The notes under the pieces were generated by a model. That model ran no database searches. It was not told where the DNA came from and worked only from the letters and a program-made list of their open reading frames with translations. The position numbers were made by a program, and so were the translations under genes. A stretch of 6,813 nucleotides of DNA from Flavobacteriales bacterium (lineage in GTDB: Bacteria > Bacteroidota > Bacteroidia > Flavobacteriales > TMED113), in NCBI GenBank assembly GCA_002713285.1, contig PAVX01000017.1:13824-20636 (forward strand), written 5' to 3'. This document shows, in pieces, positions 1-5,708 of the stretch (positions are counted from its first letter, which is position 1; every line of letters begins with the position of its first letter).

Positions 1-356
1 GGTTTAATAAAAATATTTTTACAGATAAAATTATGATTTTCATTTCTTCTTAATGTTCCTGGCAGTAAATTAGCTTCACATAAGATTTGAAATCCATTAC
101 AAACACCTAGTACAAACCCACCATTATTAGCAAATTCAATAATTTTCTGCATAATTGGTGAAAATCTAGCAATAGCTCCTGATCGGAGGTAATCTCCGTA
201 TGAAAATCCTCCAGGGAGGATAATAAAATCGATATTTTTAAAGCTGGAATCTTTATGCCAAAGTTTAACAACCTTTTCACCTAACACATCTTGCAATGCA
301 TAAACAGCATCTTCATCACAATTAGACCCCGGAAATACAACAACACCAAATGTCAT
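1..356 (-). CDS. purQ: Phosphoribosylformylglycinamidine synthase glutaminase subunit PurQ (partial, C-terminus outside window)
   Basis: PurQ is the class I glutamine amidotransferase subunit of FGAM synthase, step 4 of de novo purine synthesis in the cytoplasm. It hydrolyses glutamine and passes ammonia to PurL. My translation from the ATG at 354-356 gives 118 residues. It opens with the family signature [10 protein letters not shown] (8-17), followed by [19 protein letters not shown] (46-64). The nucleophile elbow GVCNGFQIL (84-92) carries the catalytic cysteine C86. The His/Glu part of the triad would lie beyond the left edge. Stand-alone PurQ is usually about 225 residues, so about half is present. 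The start is fixed by the signature position and by the 4-base ATGA overlap with the upstream DUF6427-like gene, which suggests translational coupling. A free PurQ, not fused to a long PurL, implies small PurL and PurS subunits elsewhere in the genome (inference). No purine riboswitch is visible upstream. Confidence 0.96.
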   Translation of the reverse strand, partial: MTFGVVVFPGSNCDEDAVYALQDVLGEKVVKLWHKDSSFKNIDFIILPGGFSYGDYLRSGAIARFSPIMQKIIEFANNGGFVLGVCNGFQILCEANLLPGTLRRNENHNFICKNIFIK

Positions 357-1144
357 AAGTAAATAAATTTGAACATAAATGATATAAACAACAAACCTAA
401 TAAAAATGTTCGAAATTTTTTGTGCTTCGTGTAAATTAAATAATTAGAAATAATTATTGTCATTGGTATAATCATGAGATGGATAAATTTTAAAGATGTT
501 GAAGCCACTGTTTGTAACAATATAATAATTGAAAAAAAGAACAATAAGTTAAATGCTTTTTTTGCGTTTTCTGTTTTTCGGTAATAATTATGATATAATT
601 CATTTATAGAAACAATCAATAATATAAAGATGATGGATAAAAATATATGATAATCGTCAAAGTAGTATTTCTTGCTAAATACTAAATCTAATTTAATGGC
701 ATTTAAAATTATTTGGTAGTTCATTAAAGACAACAAGTAATAAGTTCCAATTGGATAGATAAATCCAACAAGTTGAATAAAAAAATTTTTCCAGTTAAAT
801 TGAGAATAATAGATTAGTGATACTAAAATTATAAAATAAAACCAGCTAAAATGATAATCAATCATTATTAGTAGTCCTAAAATAAAACCAGTTTTAAATA
901 TAATTTTTTTAATATTTATAGAATCTGTTAGGCTAATAATTTCAGTATATATTAGGATGAGTAAAGACATACTAATTGTAGCTCCCCAGTGTGATTCTAA
1001 ATGAATTAATGGTAATGATAATAGGATAAAGATTAAGCTAATTATTTGACTTGGGATTTTAATAATTCTATGTTGAATAATCGCTTTATTAAGCAAAAAG
1101 GTATTTAATAATATCATTAATAACAATCCACCGATTTTCAACAT
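353..1144 (-). CDS. Multi-spanning membrane protein, DUF6427-like, function unknown
   Basis: This is a 263-residue, very hydrophobic protein with about eight to ten likely membrane helices, roughly at 4-24, 30-48, 56-73, 83-113, 122-141, 165-183, 198-213, 220-238 and 246-263. It has no signal peptide apart from the first helix. The central part is the most family-like: [15 protein letters not shown] at 78-92, then [13 protein letters not shown] and a [15 protein letters not shown] stretch near 119-133. This resembles the DUF6427 family of Flavobacteriia as I remember it, where an aromatic helix is followed by a Gly-Phe-x-x-Pro turn. Remembered members are about 300 residues, so this copy looks some 40 residues short at the N-terminus. 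An in-frame TAA at 1160-1162, with no ATG after it before 1144, rules out extension. The stop codon overlaps the purQ start (ATGA). Its function is unknown. In this family it tends to sit near purine or pyrimidine salvage and synthesis genes, which suggests but does not prove a nucleotide-related role. It could also be a divergent polyprenol-dependent or transport protein. Confidence 0.8.
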   Translation of the reverse strand: MLKIGGLLLMILLNTFLLNKAIIQHRIIKIPSQIISLIFILLSLPLIHLESHWGATISMSLLILIYTEIISLTDSINIKKIIFKTGFILGLLIMIDYHFSWFYFIILVSLIYYSQFNWKNFFIQLVGFIYPIGTYYLLSLMNYQIILNAIKLDLVFSKKYYFDDYHIFLSIIFILLIVSINELYHNYYRKTENAKKAFNLLFFFSIIILLQTVASTSLKFIHLMIIPMTIIISNYLIYTKHKKFRTFLLGLLFISFMFKFIYL

Positions 1145-1154
1145 TTTATACTTT

Positions 1155-1181
1155 TTTGATTAAAATAATATATTAACTTTG
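1155..1181 (+). promoter_or_regulatory. Putative Bacteroidota promoter for the 46-residue ORF
   Basis: TAACTTTG at 1174-1181 matches the Bacteroidota -7 element TAnnTTTG exactly. TTTG at 1155-1158 could be the -33 element, but the 15-base spacer is shorter than the usual 17-23. Transcription would begin near 1187, about 25 bases before the ATG at 1212. No good element of this type was found on the minus strand of the same gap for the DUF6427-like gene. Confidence 0.4.
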
Positions 1182-1211
1182 CTCGTATAATAATTTAATT
1201 CAAGACACATA

Positions 1212-1352
1212 ATGACAGATTTTTTTTATTGGTTAGGTGATTTGTTTCAAAATTCGTTTACGATTCTTCCTATTTTAGGTAACTATTTTAATGTATTACT
1301 GGTTGTGTTATTTTCTGTTGCCTTTTTCATTTCATTAAGAAAATTTATTTAG
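1212..1352 (+). CDS. 46-residue single-helix membrane protein, possibly DUF6341-like
   Basis: An ATG-to-TAG frame of 46 codons encodes a small protein. It starts MTDFFYWLGDLFQNSF, has an ILPILGNYFN turn (18-27), then a strong membrane helix VLLVVLFSVAFFISL (28-42), and ends with the basic tail RKFI. Three things support it as real: the minus-strand genes stop on both sides and leave this stretch otherwise unused, a promoter-like TAACTTTG lies just upstream, and the composition is coherent (amphipathic aromatic N-terminus, one helix, positive end). It converges on purD and overlaps the purD stop by 8 bases (1345-1352). Flavobacteriia often carry a roughly 70-residue DUF6341 protein near purD and DUF6427. 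The FF-x-x-L-x-x-LF start and VAFF-x-x-L-R-K end are reminiscent of that family, but this copy is shorter and the match is from memory only. No function is assigned. No Shine-Dalgarno sequence is present, as is usual in this phylum. Confidence 0.68.
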   Translation: MTDFFYWLGDLFQNSFTILPILGNYFNVLLVVLFSVAFFISLRKFI

Positions 1353-2634
1353 TCATATCTAGTCCAATATCTTTTCGAAAATATGCATTCGGAAATGTAA
1401 GTAGATTGACATTACGATAACTTTTTTGCATTGCCTCCTGTATGCTATTTCCTTTGGCTGTTACAGCTAATACACGCCCACCATTAGTAATGTATTTATT
1501 GTTATGCAATTTAAGTCCAGCATGAAATAAAATTACATCATTAATATTGTTGATACCTTTCAGAGGATATCCTGTGGTATATTTTTCTGGGTATCCACCC
1601 GATGTTAATATAACCGTTGTCGTAGATTCGGGATTAATAAGTAATTCATTATTTTTAAATAGGTTTGGACTATCAATATCTATAAGTAAATCAAGTAAGT
1701 CAGATTGAATTCTAGGCATAATGACCTGTGTTTCTGGATCTCCTAATCTAACATTATATTCAATAACAAAAGGATTTTCATCAACATTAATTAGTCCAAA
1801 AAATAAGAATCCAGAATATTCAATCCCCTCTTTTTTCAATCCTTTTAATGTTGGCTCGATAATTTGGGATTTAATTTTATCCATTAAATTATCATTTAAA
1901 AATAGCACAGGTGATACTGCACCCATACCCCCCGTATTTAAACCTGTATCATTTTCACCTATTCGTTTGTAGTCTTTTGCACTAGGTAAAATTTTATATT
2001 CATCTCCGTCAGTTAAAATAAATACAGACATCTCTATCCCCCTCAAAAATGATTCTATAACAATTTCTTCACCTGCTGTTCCAAATTTAGATTTGATAAT
2101 TATATCTTCAATTATCTTTTCACTTTCATCTAAACTGTCACAAATAAACACTCCTTTTCCAGCAGCTAAGCCATCTGCTTTAATAACAAATGGAGGATTT
2201 GAATTTGCTAGGTAGTTACGGGCTTCTAAAAAATTATCTTTATTAAAGCTTTTAAAATCAGCAGTTGGGATATTATATTTCTTCATAAATTTCTTTGCAA
2301 ACAATTTACTCCCTTCTAATTTTGCTCCTTCTTTTTTTGGACCTATGATTGTTAAATTTAAAATTTCTTCATCTTCAGATAATCTGTTGTGTAGCCCAGC
2401 TACGAGTGGATCTTCAGGACCTATGATTAATAATTCAACATTTTTTTCTATAATATTTTTTTTAATCTCAGCATAATTTTTAATATCAATCAATAAATTA
2501 TTTGCAATTAGTTCTGTCCCTGAGTTACCTGGGGCAACATATAGATTATTTAATGAATCACTTTTGGATATTTTCCAAGCAATAGCATGTTCCCGTCCAC
2601 CCGAACCTAATATTAATACATTTGTTTTCTTCAT
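1345..2634 (-). CDS. purD: Phosphoribosylamine--glycine ligase (GAR synthetase) PurD
   Basis: PurD joins glycine to 5-phosphoribosylamine with ATP, forming GAR. This is step 2 of purine synthesis, in the cytoplasm. At 429 residues it has the normal length, and every landmark is present. The N-domain has GSGGREHA (10-17), PGNSGT (35-40) and IGPEDPLVAG (71-80). The ATP-grasp domain begins near LEGSK (106-110), with the nucleotide-binding IKADGLAAGKGV (151-162), GTAGEE (185-190) and the substrate/ATP segment SAKDYKRIGENDTG with NTGGMGAVSP (218-242). The metal-binding part is IEYNVRLGDPETQ (291-303). The C-domain has SGGYP (345-349) and TNGGRVL (383-389). The ATG at 2632-2634 overlaps the yebC stop as ATGA, so the two are probably translationally coupled and purD is the last gene of that unit. 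Its end overlaps the convergent 46-residue ORF by 8 bases. Nothing in it looks damaged. Confidence 0.98.
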   Translation of the reverse strand: MKKTNVLILGSGGREHAIAWKISKSDSLNNLYVAPGNSGTELIANNLLIDIKNYAEIKKNIIEKNVELLIIGPEDPLVAGLHNRLSEDEEILNLTIIGPKKEGAKLEGSKLFAKKFMKKYNIPTADFKSFNKDNFLEARNYLANSNPPFVIKADGLAAGKGVFICDSLDESEKIIEDIIIKSKFGTAGEEIVIESFLRGIEMSVFILTDGDEYKILPSAKDYKRIGENDTGLNTGGMGAVSPVLFLNDNLMDKIKSQIIEPTLKGLKKEGIEYSGFLFFGLINVDENPFVIEYNVRLGDPETQVIMPRIQSDLLDLLIDIDSPNLFKNNELLINPESTTTVILTSGGYPEKYTTGYPLKGINNINDVILFHAGLKLHNNKYITNGGRVLAVTAKGNSIQEAMQKSYRNVNLLTFPNAYFRKDIGLDMTK

Positions 2635-3383
2635 TTATTGAGTTCCTTAATTATGTTGTCGGTAATACTTAAATTGTGAAATACTTTTTGAACATCATCA
2701 TTTTCTTCAAATTTATCGATTACATTTAGTATTTTCAGAGCTTTATCTAAGCTTAATTCTTTTAATTCATTTGGAATTCGTTCAATGGAAGCGGATTTAA
2801 CATCTATGGAAATATTTGCTAACTGATCTTGCATTACACCAAATTTATCAAAATCACATAACACATTGCACATGTCATTGTGAACTTCAAATTCTTCTAA
2901 ACCAAAATCAATTAATTCCATTTGAAACTCTTCCAAATCCATCGGAATCATATTTTTTTCTATGATAAAAACTCCTTTTTTTTCAAAGAGAAATTCTAAA
3001 GAACCATTTTTACCTAAATCTCCATCATATTTATTAAAAATAGCTCGCACATCAGCCACCGTTCTATTAATATTGTCAGTTGTGCACTCAACAAATATTG
3101 CAATCCCATATGGACCATAACCTTCATATGTCACTTCCATATATGCTTGAGCATCATTTCCACTAGCTTTTTTGATAGCTCTTTCCACATTTTCTCGAGG
3201 CATATTTACCCCTTTTGCATTTTGAATAGCTGTTCTTAAGCGGGGGTTAGAATCAACATCTTCCCCACCTTCTTTTACAGCCACCGAGATTTCCTTTATT
3301 ATTTTAGTAAATACTTTTCCTCGTTTTGCATCTTGAGCCCCTTTGCGATGCTTTATATTAGCCCACTTACTATGTCCTGCCAT
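2631..3383 (-). CDS. yebC: YebC/PmpR/TACO1-family protein
   Basis: This 250-residue cytoplasmic protein has the usual three-domain YebC length. The basic N-terminal helical domain begins with the hallmark MAGHSKWANIKHRKGAQDAK and continues through the conserved KIIKEI (28-32 region) and NPRLRTAIQNAKGVNMPREN (46-65). The second domain has YEGYGPYGIAIFVECTTDN (86-104) followed by INRT, and then GDLGKNGSLEFLFEKKGVF (121-139). The C-terminal part ends with DDVQKVFHN (229-237), typical of the family. These proteins were long annotated as DNA-binding transcriptional regulators. The mitochondrial homologue TACO1 is a translation activator, and recent bacterial work points to relief of ribosome stalling at proline-rich stretches. 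I therefore favour a translation role, which also suits the nearby lepA, but the sequence alone cannot separate the two. The gene lies 12 bases after the lysine-rich gene, overlaps purD by 4 bases, and is the middle gene of a likely three-gene unit. Confidence 0.95.
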   Translation of the reverse strand: MAGHSKWANIKHRKGAQDAKRGKVFTKIIKEISVAVKEGGEDVDSNPRLRTAIQNAKGVNMPRENVERAIKKASGNDAQAYMEVTYEGYGPYGIAIFVECTTDNINRTVADVRAIFNKYDGDLGKNGSLEFLFEKKGVFIIEKNMIPMDLEEFQMELIDFGLEEFEVHNDMCNVLCDFDKFGVMQDQLANISIDVKSASIERIPNELKELSLDKALKILNVIDKFEENDDVQKVFHNLSITDNIIKELNK

Positions 3384-3395
3384 AAATATGTATAA

Positions 3396-3746
3396 TTAAT
3401 CTTGATAACTTACATAAAAGTCTCTTTCTTCATCTGTCATTTGAGATTGCGGGACCCCTGTTAGCTTGTTTTTCGCTTCTTTTTTTGAAGAATAGGTTTT
3501 TCCGGAAATAACAATAACTTCATTAACTAACTCCGTACCATTCTCAATACTTTCTATTGTTATATCTCCATCTACACTGATAGTTGACCCAAAATAAATT
3601 AAAAGGATGAGCCCCAATCCTGCTAAAAACATAATTCCCATTGAATTGTCATCCTGTATTTTAGAAGCTTTTTTAGCTACACTTTTCTTTTTAGCTACAC
3701 TTTTCTTTTTAGCTACACTTTTCTTTTTTGTAATTGCTTTTGCCAT
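3396..3746 (-). CDS. Lysine-repeat small membrane protein, unrecognised
   Basis: This 116-residue protein belongs to no family I recognise. Residues 1-28 are extremely basic: MAKAIT is followed by three exact copies of KKKSVA (7-24) and then KKASK. This resembles the lysine/alanine tails of histone H1-like or ribosome-binding proteins. A single membrane helix, GIMFLAGLGLILLIYFG, follows at about 37-53. The remaining 63 residues are polar and partly acidic, with ISVDGDITIESIENGTELVN (56-75), a likely beta segment EVIVISGKTYSSKKEA, and an acidic C-terminus TDEERDFYVSYQD. By the positive-inside rule the lysine tail should face the cytoplasm and the C-terminal part the periplasm (inference). It contains no cysteine or obvious catalytic motif. 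It is first in a unit with yebC and purD, 12 bases before yebC, and has the window's best promoter match directly upstream. Codon use is compatible with its neighbours. I consider it a real gene because of the operon spacing, promoter and clear topology. Confidence 0.78.
   Translation of the reverse strand: MAKAITKKKSVAKKKSVAKKKSVAKKASKIQDDNSMGIMFLAGLGLILLIYFGSTISVDGDITIESIENGTELVNEVIVISGKTYSSKKEAKNKLTGVPQSQMTDEERDFYVSYQD
3675..3728. repeat. Three perfect tandem copies of an 18-base unit
   Basis: The unit AGCTACACTTTTCTTTTT (plus strand) occurs three times without a mismatch, at 3675-3692, 3693-3710 and 3711-3728, with about five more matching bases before the first copy. It encodes the KKKSVA hexapeptide on the minus strand. 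The unit length is a multiple of three, so copy-number change would keep the reading frame. Confidence 0.97.
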
Positions 3747-3766
3747 AATGATTTTTTTTAAATTAA

Positions 3767-3782
3767 TGTGTTATAATACACA
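3767..3782. promoter_or_regulatory. Short inverted repeat over the predicted transcription start
   Basis: TGTGT (3767-3771) and ACACA (3778-3782) form 5-base arms around a 6-base AT spacer. The repeat covers the expected start point of the promoter for the lysine-repeat gene and touches its -7 element. It could be an operator. It is too weak and lacks a following T-run to be a good lepA terminator. Short AT-rich inverted repeats also arise by chance. Confidence 0.2.
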
Positions 3783-3811
3783 AATATAGAAAGCATATTT
3801 TAATCATTCAA
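3781..3811 (-). promoter_or_regulatory. Putative promoter of the lysine-repeat gene / yebC / purD unit
   Basis: Read on the minus strand, TTG (3811-3809), 20 bases, then TATATTTG (3788-3781). This agrees with the Bacteroidota consensus TTG-N17-23-TAnnTTTG in both elements and spacing. The -33 part lies inside the 3' end of lepA. The start would be near 3775, leaving a leader of about 28 bases before the ATG at 3746. Confidence 0.55.
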
Positions 3812-5602
3812 TTTTAATACTGCCAGAAATGCAGATTGAGGAATTTCAACACTTCCAATTTGCTTCATTTTTTTCTTTCCTTTTTTTTGTTTCTCTAATA
3901 ATTTCCTTTTTCTAGTGATATCTCCACCATAGCATTTTGCTGTCACATCTTTTCTTAATGCTTTAACAGTTTCTCTAGAAATTATTTTTGAACCAATAGC
4001 ACCTTGAATAGCAACATCAAATTGTTGTTTTGGGATTAAATTTTTTAATTTAACACATATTTTTTTTCCAATTTCATATGCATGTTTTCGATGTAACAAT
4101 GATGATAAGGCATCGACTTGGTCTCCATTGAGCATAATATCTAATTTTACTAAGTGTGTTTCTTTTTCACCATCTGCTTGATAATCAAAAGAAGCATAGC
4201 CTTTAGAGATGCTCTTTAGTTTATCATAGAAATCAAATACAATTTCTGCTAATGGCATAGAGAATGTTAATTCTACTCTGTCTGTTGTTAGATATATTTG
4301 TGTAATTAGTGTCCCACGCTTTTCAATACATAAATTCATCACAGGTCCTATAAAATCACTTTTTGTAATTATTTGGGCTTTTATATATGGTTCTTTAACA
4401 AAATCAATCTTATCCAACGATGGAAAATCAGATGGATTATTAATTTGTATAGATTCTCCCTTTTTAGTTTTAGCATAATACGAAACATTAGGTACTGTAT
4501 TAATAACAGTCATATTGAACTCTCTTTCTAGTCGTTCTTGAATAATTTCCATATGCAACATTCCAAGGAATCCGCATCTAAACCCAAATCCTAATGCGAT
4601 TGATGATTCTGGCTCAAAAGTAAGAGAGGCATCATTAAGCTGTAGTTTTTCAATGGAATTTCGAAGTTCTTCGTAATCATCAGTATCAACAGGATATATT
4701 CCAGAAAAAACCATTGGTTTAACTTCCTCAAAGCCAGCAATTGGTGATTTACAAGGGTTTTCAACAGAGGTAATTGTGTCACCAACCTTAACATCAATAG
4801 CATTTTTTATTCCTGAAATAATATAGCCAACATCTCCAGTTTGAATACATTCTTTAGGTTTTTTATCTAATTTTAGTGTTCCAACTTCATCAGCACAGTA
4901 TTCTTTTCCTGTAGAGAAAAATTTAACTTTTTCACCTTTTTTCAAGTTGCCATTTACAATTTTAAAATAGGCCTCGATACCACGAAATGGATTATATACA
5001 GAGTCAAAAATTAATGCTTGTAAATTACTATTCTCATCACCTTTTGGAGCAGGAACTCTTTTTATTATCTCTGAAAGAATCTTCGAAACACCCTCTCCTG
5101 TTTTACCTGAGGCTCCAATTATTTCCTCTTCTTCACATCCCAATAAATCCACTATTTGAGCTTTTATAACATCAGGATTAGCACTAGGCAAATCAATTTT
5201 ATTCATTATTGGAATAATTACTAAATCATTTTCAAGAGCTAAATATAGGTTAGAAATAGTTTGTGCTTCAATCCCTTGTGCTGCATCTACAATTAACAAT
5301 GCTCCTTCGCACGCAGCTATTGATCGGGATACTTCATACGAAAAGTCAACATGACCCGGTGTGTCAATTAAATTCAGGACATATTCAGATCCTTCAAATG
5401 TATAATCCATTTGTATTGCATGGCTTTTGATTGTTATTCCCCTTTCTCTCTCTAAATCCATATCATCAAGCAATTGATTTTGTGCTTCTCGTTTAGAAAT
5501 GGTATTTGTAAATTCCAATAATCTATCAGCTAGAGTGCTTTTCCCATGATCAATGTGTGCAATTATGCAAAAATTACGAATTTGATTTTTTGTTTTTGAC
5601 AT
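3800..5602 (-). CDS. lepA: Elongation factor 4 (LepA), ribosome-associated GTPase
   Basis: EF4/LepA is an EF-G-like GTPase that binds the ribosome. It is linked to back-translocation, elongation under stress and 30S maturation, and is found in the cytoplasm and at the membrane. At 600 residues the protein is full length. GTPase motifs are intact: G1 AHIDHGKS (15-22), G2 RGIT (54-57) in the [10 protein letters not shown] segment, G3 DTPGH (80-84), G4 NKID (134-137) and G5 GASGKTG (163-169). Domain II follows at about 190-280. The LepA-specific [16 protein letters not shown] is at 339-354, the EF-G domain V-like part at roughly 405-482, and the LepA C-terminal domain at about 490-600. That last domain holds the basic [20 protein letters not shown] (564-583), which enters the tRNA region of the ribosome. 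Unlike EF-G it has no domain IV. It appears to be transcribed alone: a promoter-like TAAATTTG lies upstream, and the next gene downstream has its own promoter match. Confidence 0.99.
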   Translation of the reverse strand: MSKTKNQIRNFCIIAHIDHGKSTLADRLLEFTNTISKREAQNQLLDDMDLERERGITIKSHAIQMDYTFEGSEYVLNLIDTPGHVDFSYEVSRSIAACEGALLIVDAAQGIEAQTISNLYLALENDLVIIPIMNKIDLPSANPDVIKAQIVDLLGCEEEEIIGASGKTGEGVSKILSEIIKRVPAPKGDENSNLQALIFDSVYNPFRGIEAYFKIVNGNLKKGEKVKFFSTGKEYCADEVGTLKLDKKPKECIQTGDVGYIISGIKNAIDVKVGDTITSVENPCKSPIAGFEEVKPMVFSGIYPVDTDDYEELRNSIEKLQLNDASLTFEPESSIALGFGFRCGFLGMLHMEIIQERLEREFNMTVINTVPNVSYYAKTKKGESIQINNPSDFPSLDKIDFVKEPYIKAQIITKSDFIGPVMNLCIEKRGTLITQIYLTTDRVELTFSMPLAEIVFDFYDKLKSISKGYASFDYQADGEKETHLVKLDIMLNGDQVDALSSLLHRKHAYEIGKKICVKLKNLIPKQQFDVAIQGAIGSKIISRETVKALRKDVTAKCYGGDITRKRKLLEKQKKGKKKMKQIGSVEIPQSAFLAVLKLND

Positions 5603-5621
5603 ATTCTTTTTAATCAGTAAT

Positions 5622-5629
5622 CAAATTTA
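5622..5629 (-). promoter_or_regulatory. Putative -7 element for lepA
   Basis: On the minus strand TAAATTTG matches TAnnTTTG exactly, 19 bases before the lepA ATG at 5602, leaving a short leader of about 14 bases. No TTG was found at the expected -33 distance, so the assignment rests on one element. Confidence 0.35.
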
Positions 5630-5653
5630 ACTTTTCTAATTGACATATTTAGA

Positions 5654-5679
5654 TTGAAATGCTGATTTTAGTATATTTG
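5654..5679 (+). promoter_or_regulatory. Putative promoter for the secreted SprB-repeat protein
   Basis: TATATTTG at 5672-5679 matches TAnnTTTG exactly and gives a leader of about 24 bases to the ATG at 5709. TTG at 5654-5656 is a possible -33 element, but its 15-base spacer is short. The 106-base gap to lepA (5603-5708) therefore seems to hold two divergent promoters and nothing else visible. Confidence 0.4.
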
Positions 5680-5708
5680 TTAAAGCACCATAATATATAA
5701 TATAGTTA

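Noticed and set aside
1186..1191. TATAAT, an E. coli-type -10 box before the 46-residue ORF (another at 3772-3777)
   Set aside because: Such strings are common in AT-rich DNA, and the Bacteroidota main sigma factor prefers TAnnTTTG, which is present nearby.
1145..1211. Promoter for the DUF6427-like gene and purQ on the minus strand
   Set aside because: No TAnnTTTG-like element was found in this 67-base gap on the minus strand. A promoter must exist somewhere, but I cannot point to it.
1721..1972. Plus-strand 83-codon frame inside purD
   Set aside because: It is antisense to the conserved ATP-grasp region of purD and has no family resemblance or promoter.
3607..3789. Plus-strand frame of 60 codons with repeated hydrophobic FLATLF units, looking like membrane helices
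   Set aside because: It is the mirror image of the KKKSVA-coding repeat in the opposite strand gene. The lysine codons read as phenylalanine in antisense. It runs across the promoter of the real gene and has no start signal of its own.
3767..3799. Possible Rho-independent terminator for lepA
   Set aside because: The only inverted repeat has 5-base arms and is followed in the lepA direction by an A-rich, not T-rich, stretch.
4591..5169. Additional open frames within lepA on both strands
   Set aside because: They overlap fully conserved LepA sequence in other frames and encode leucine-rich, low-information translations.
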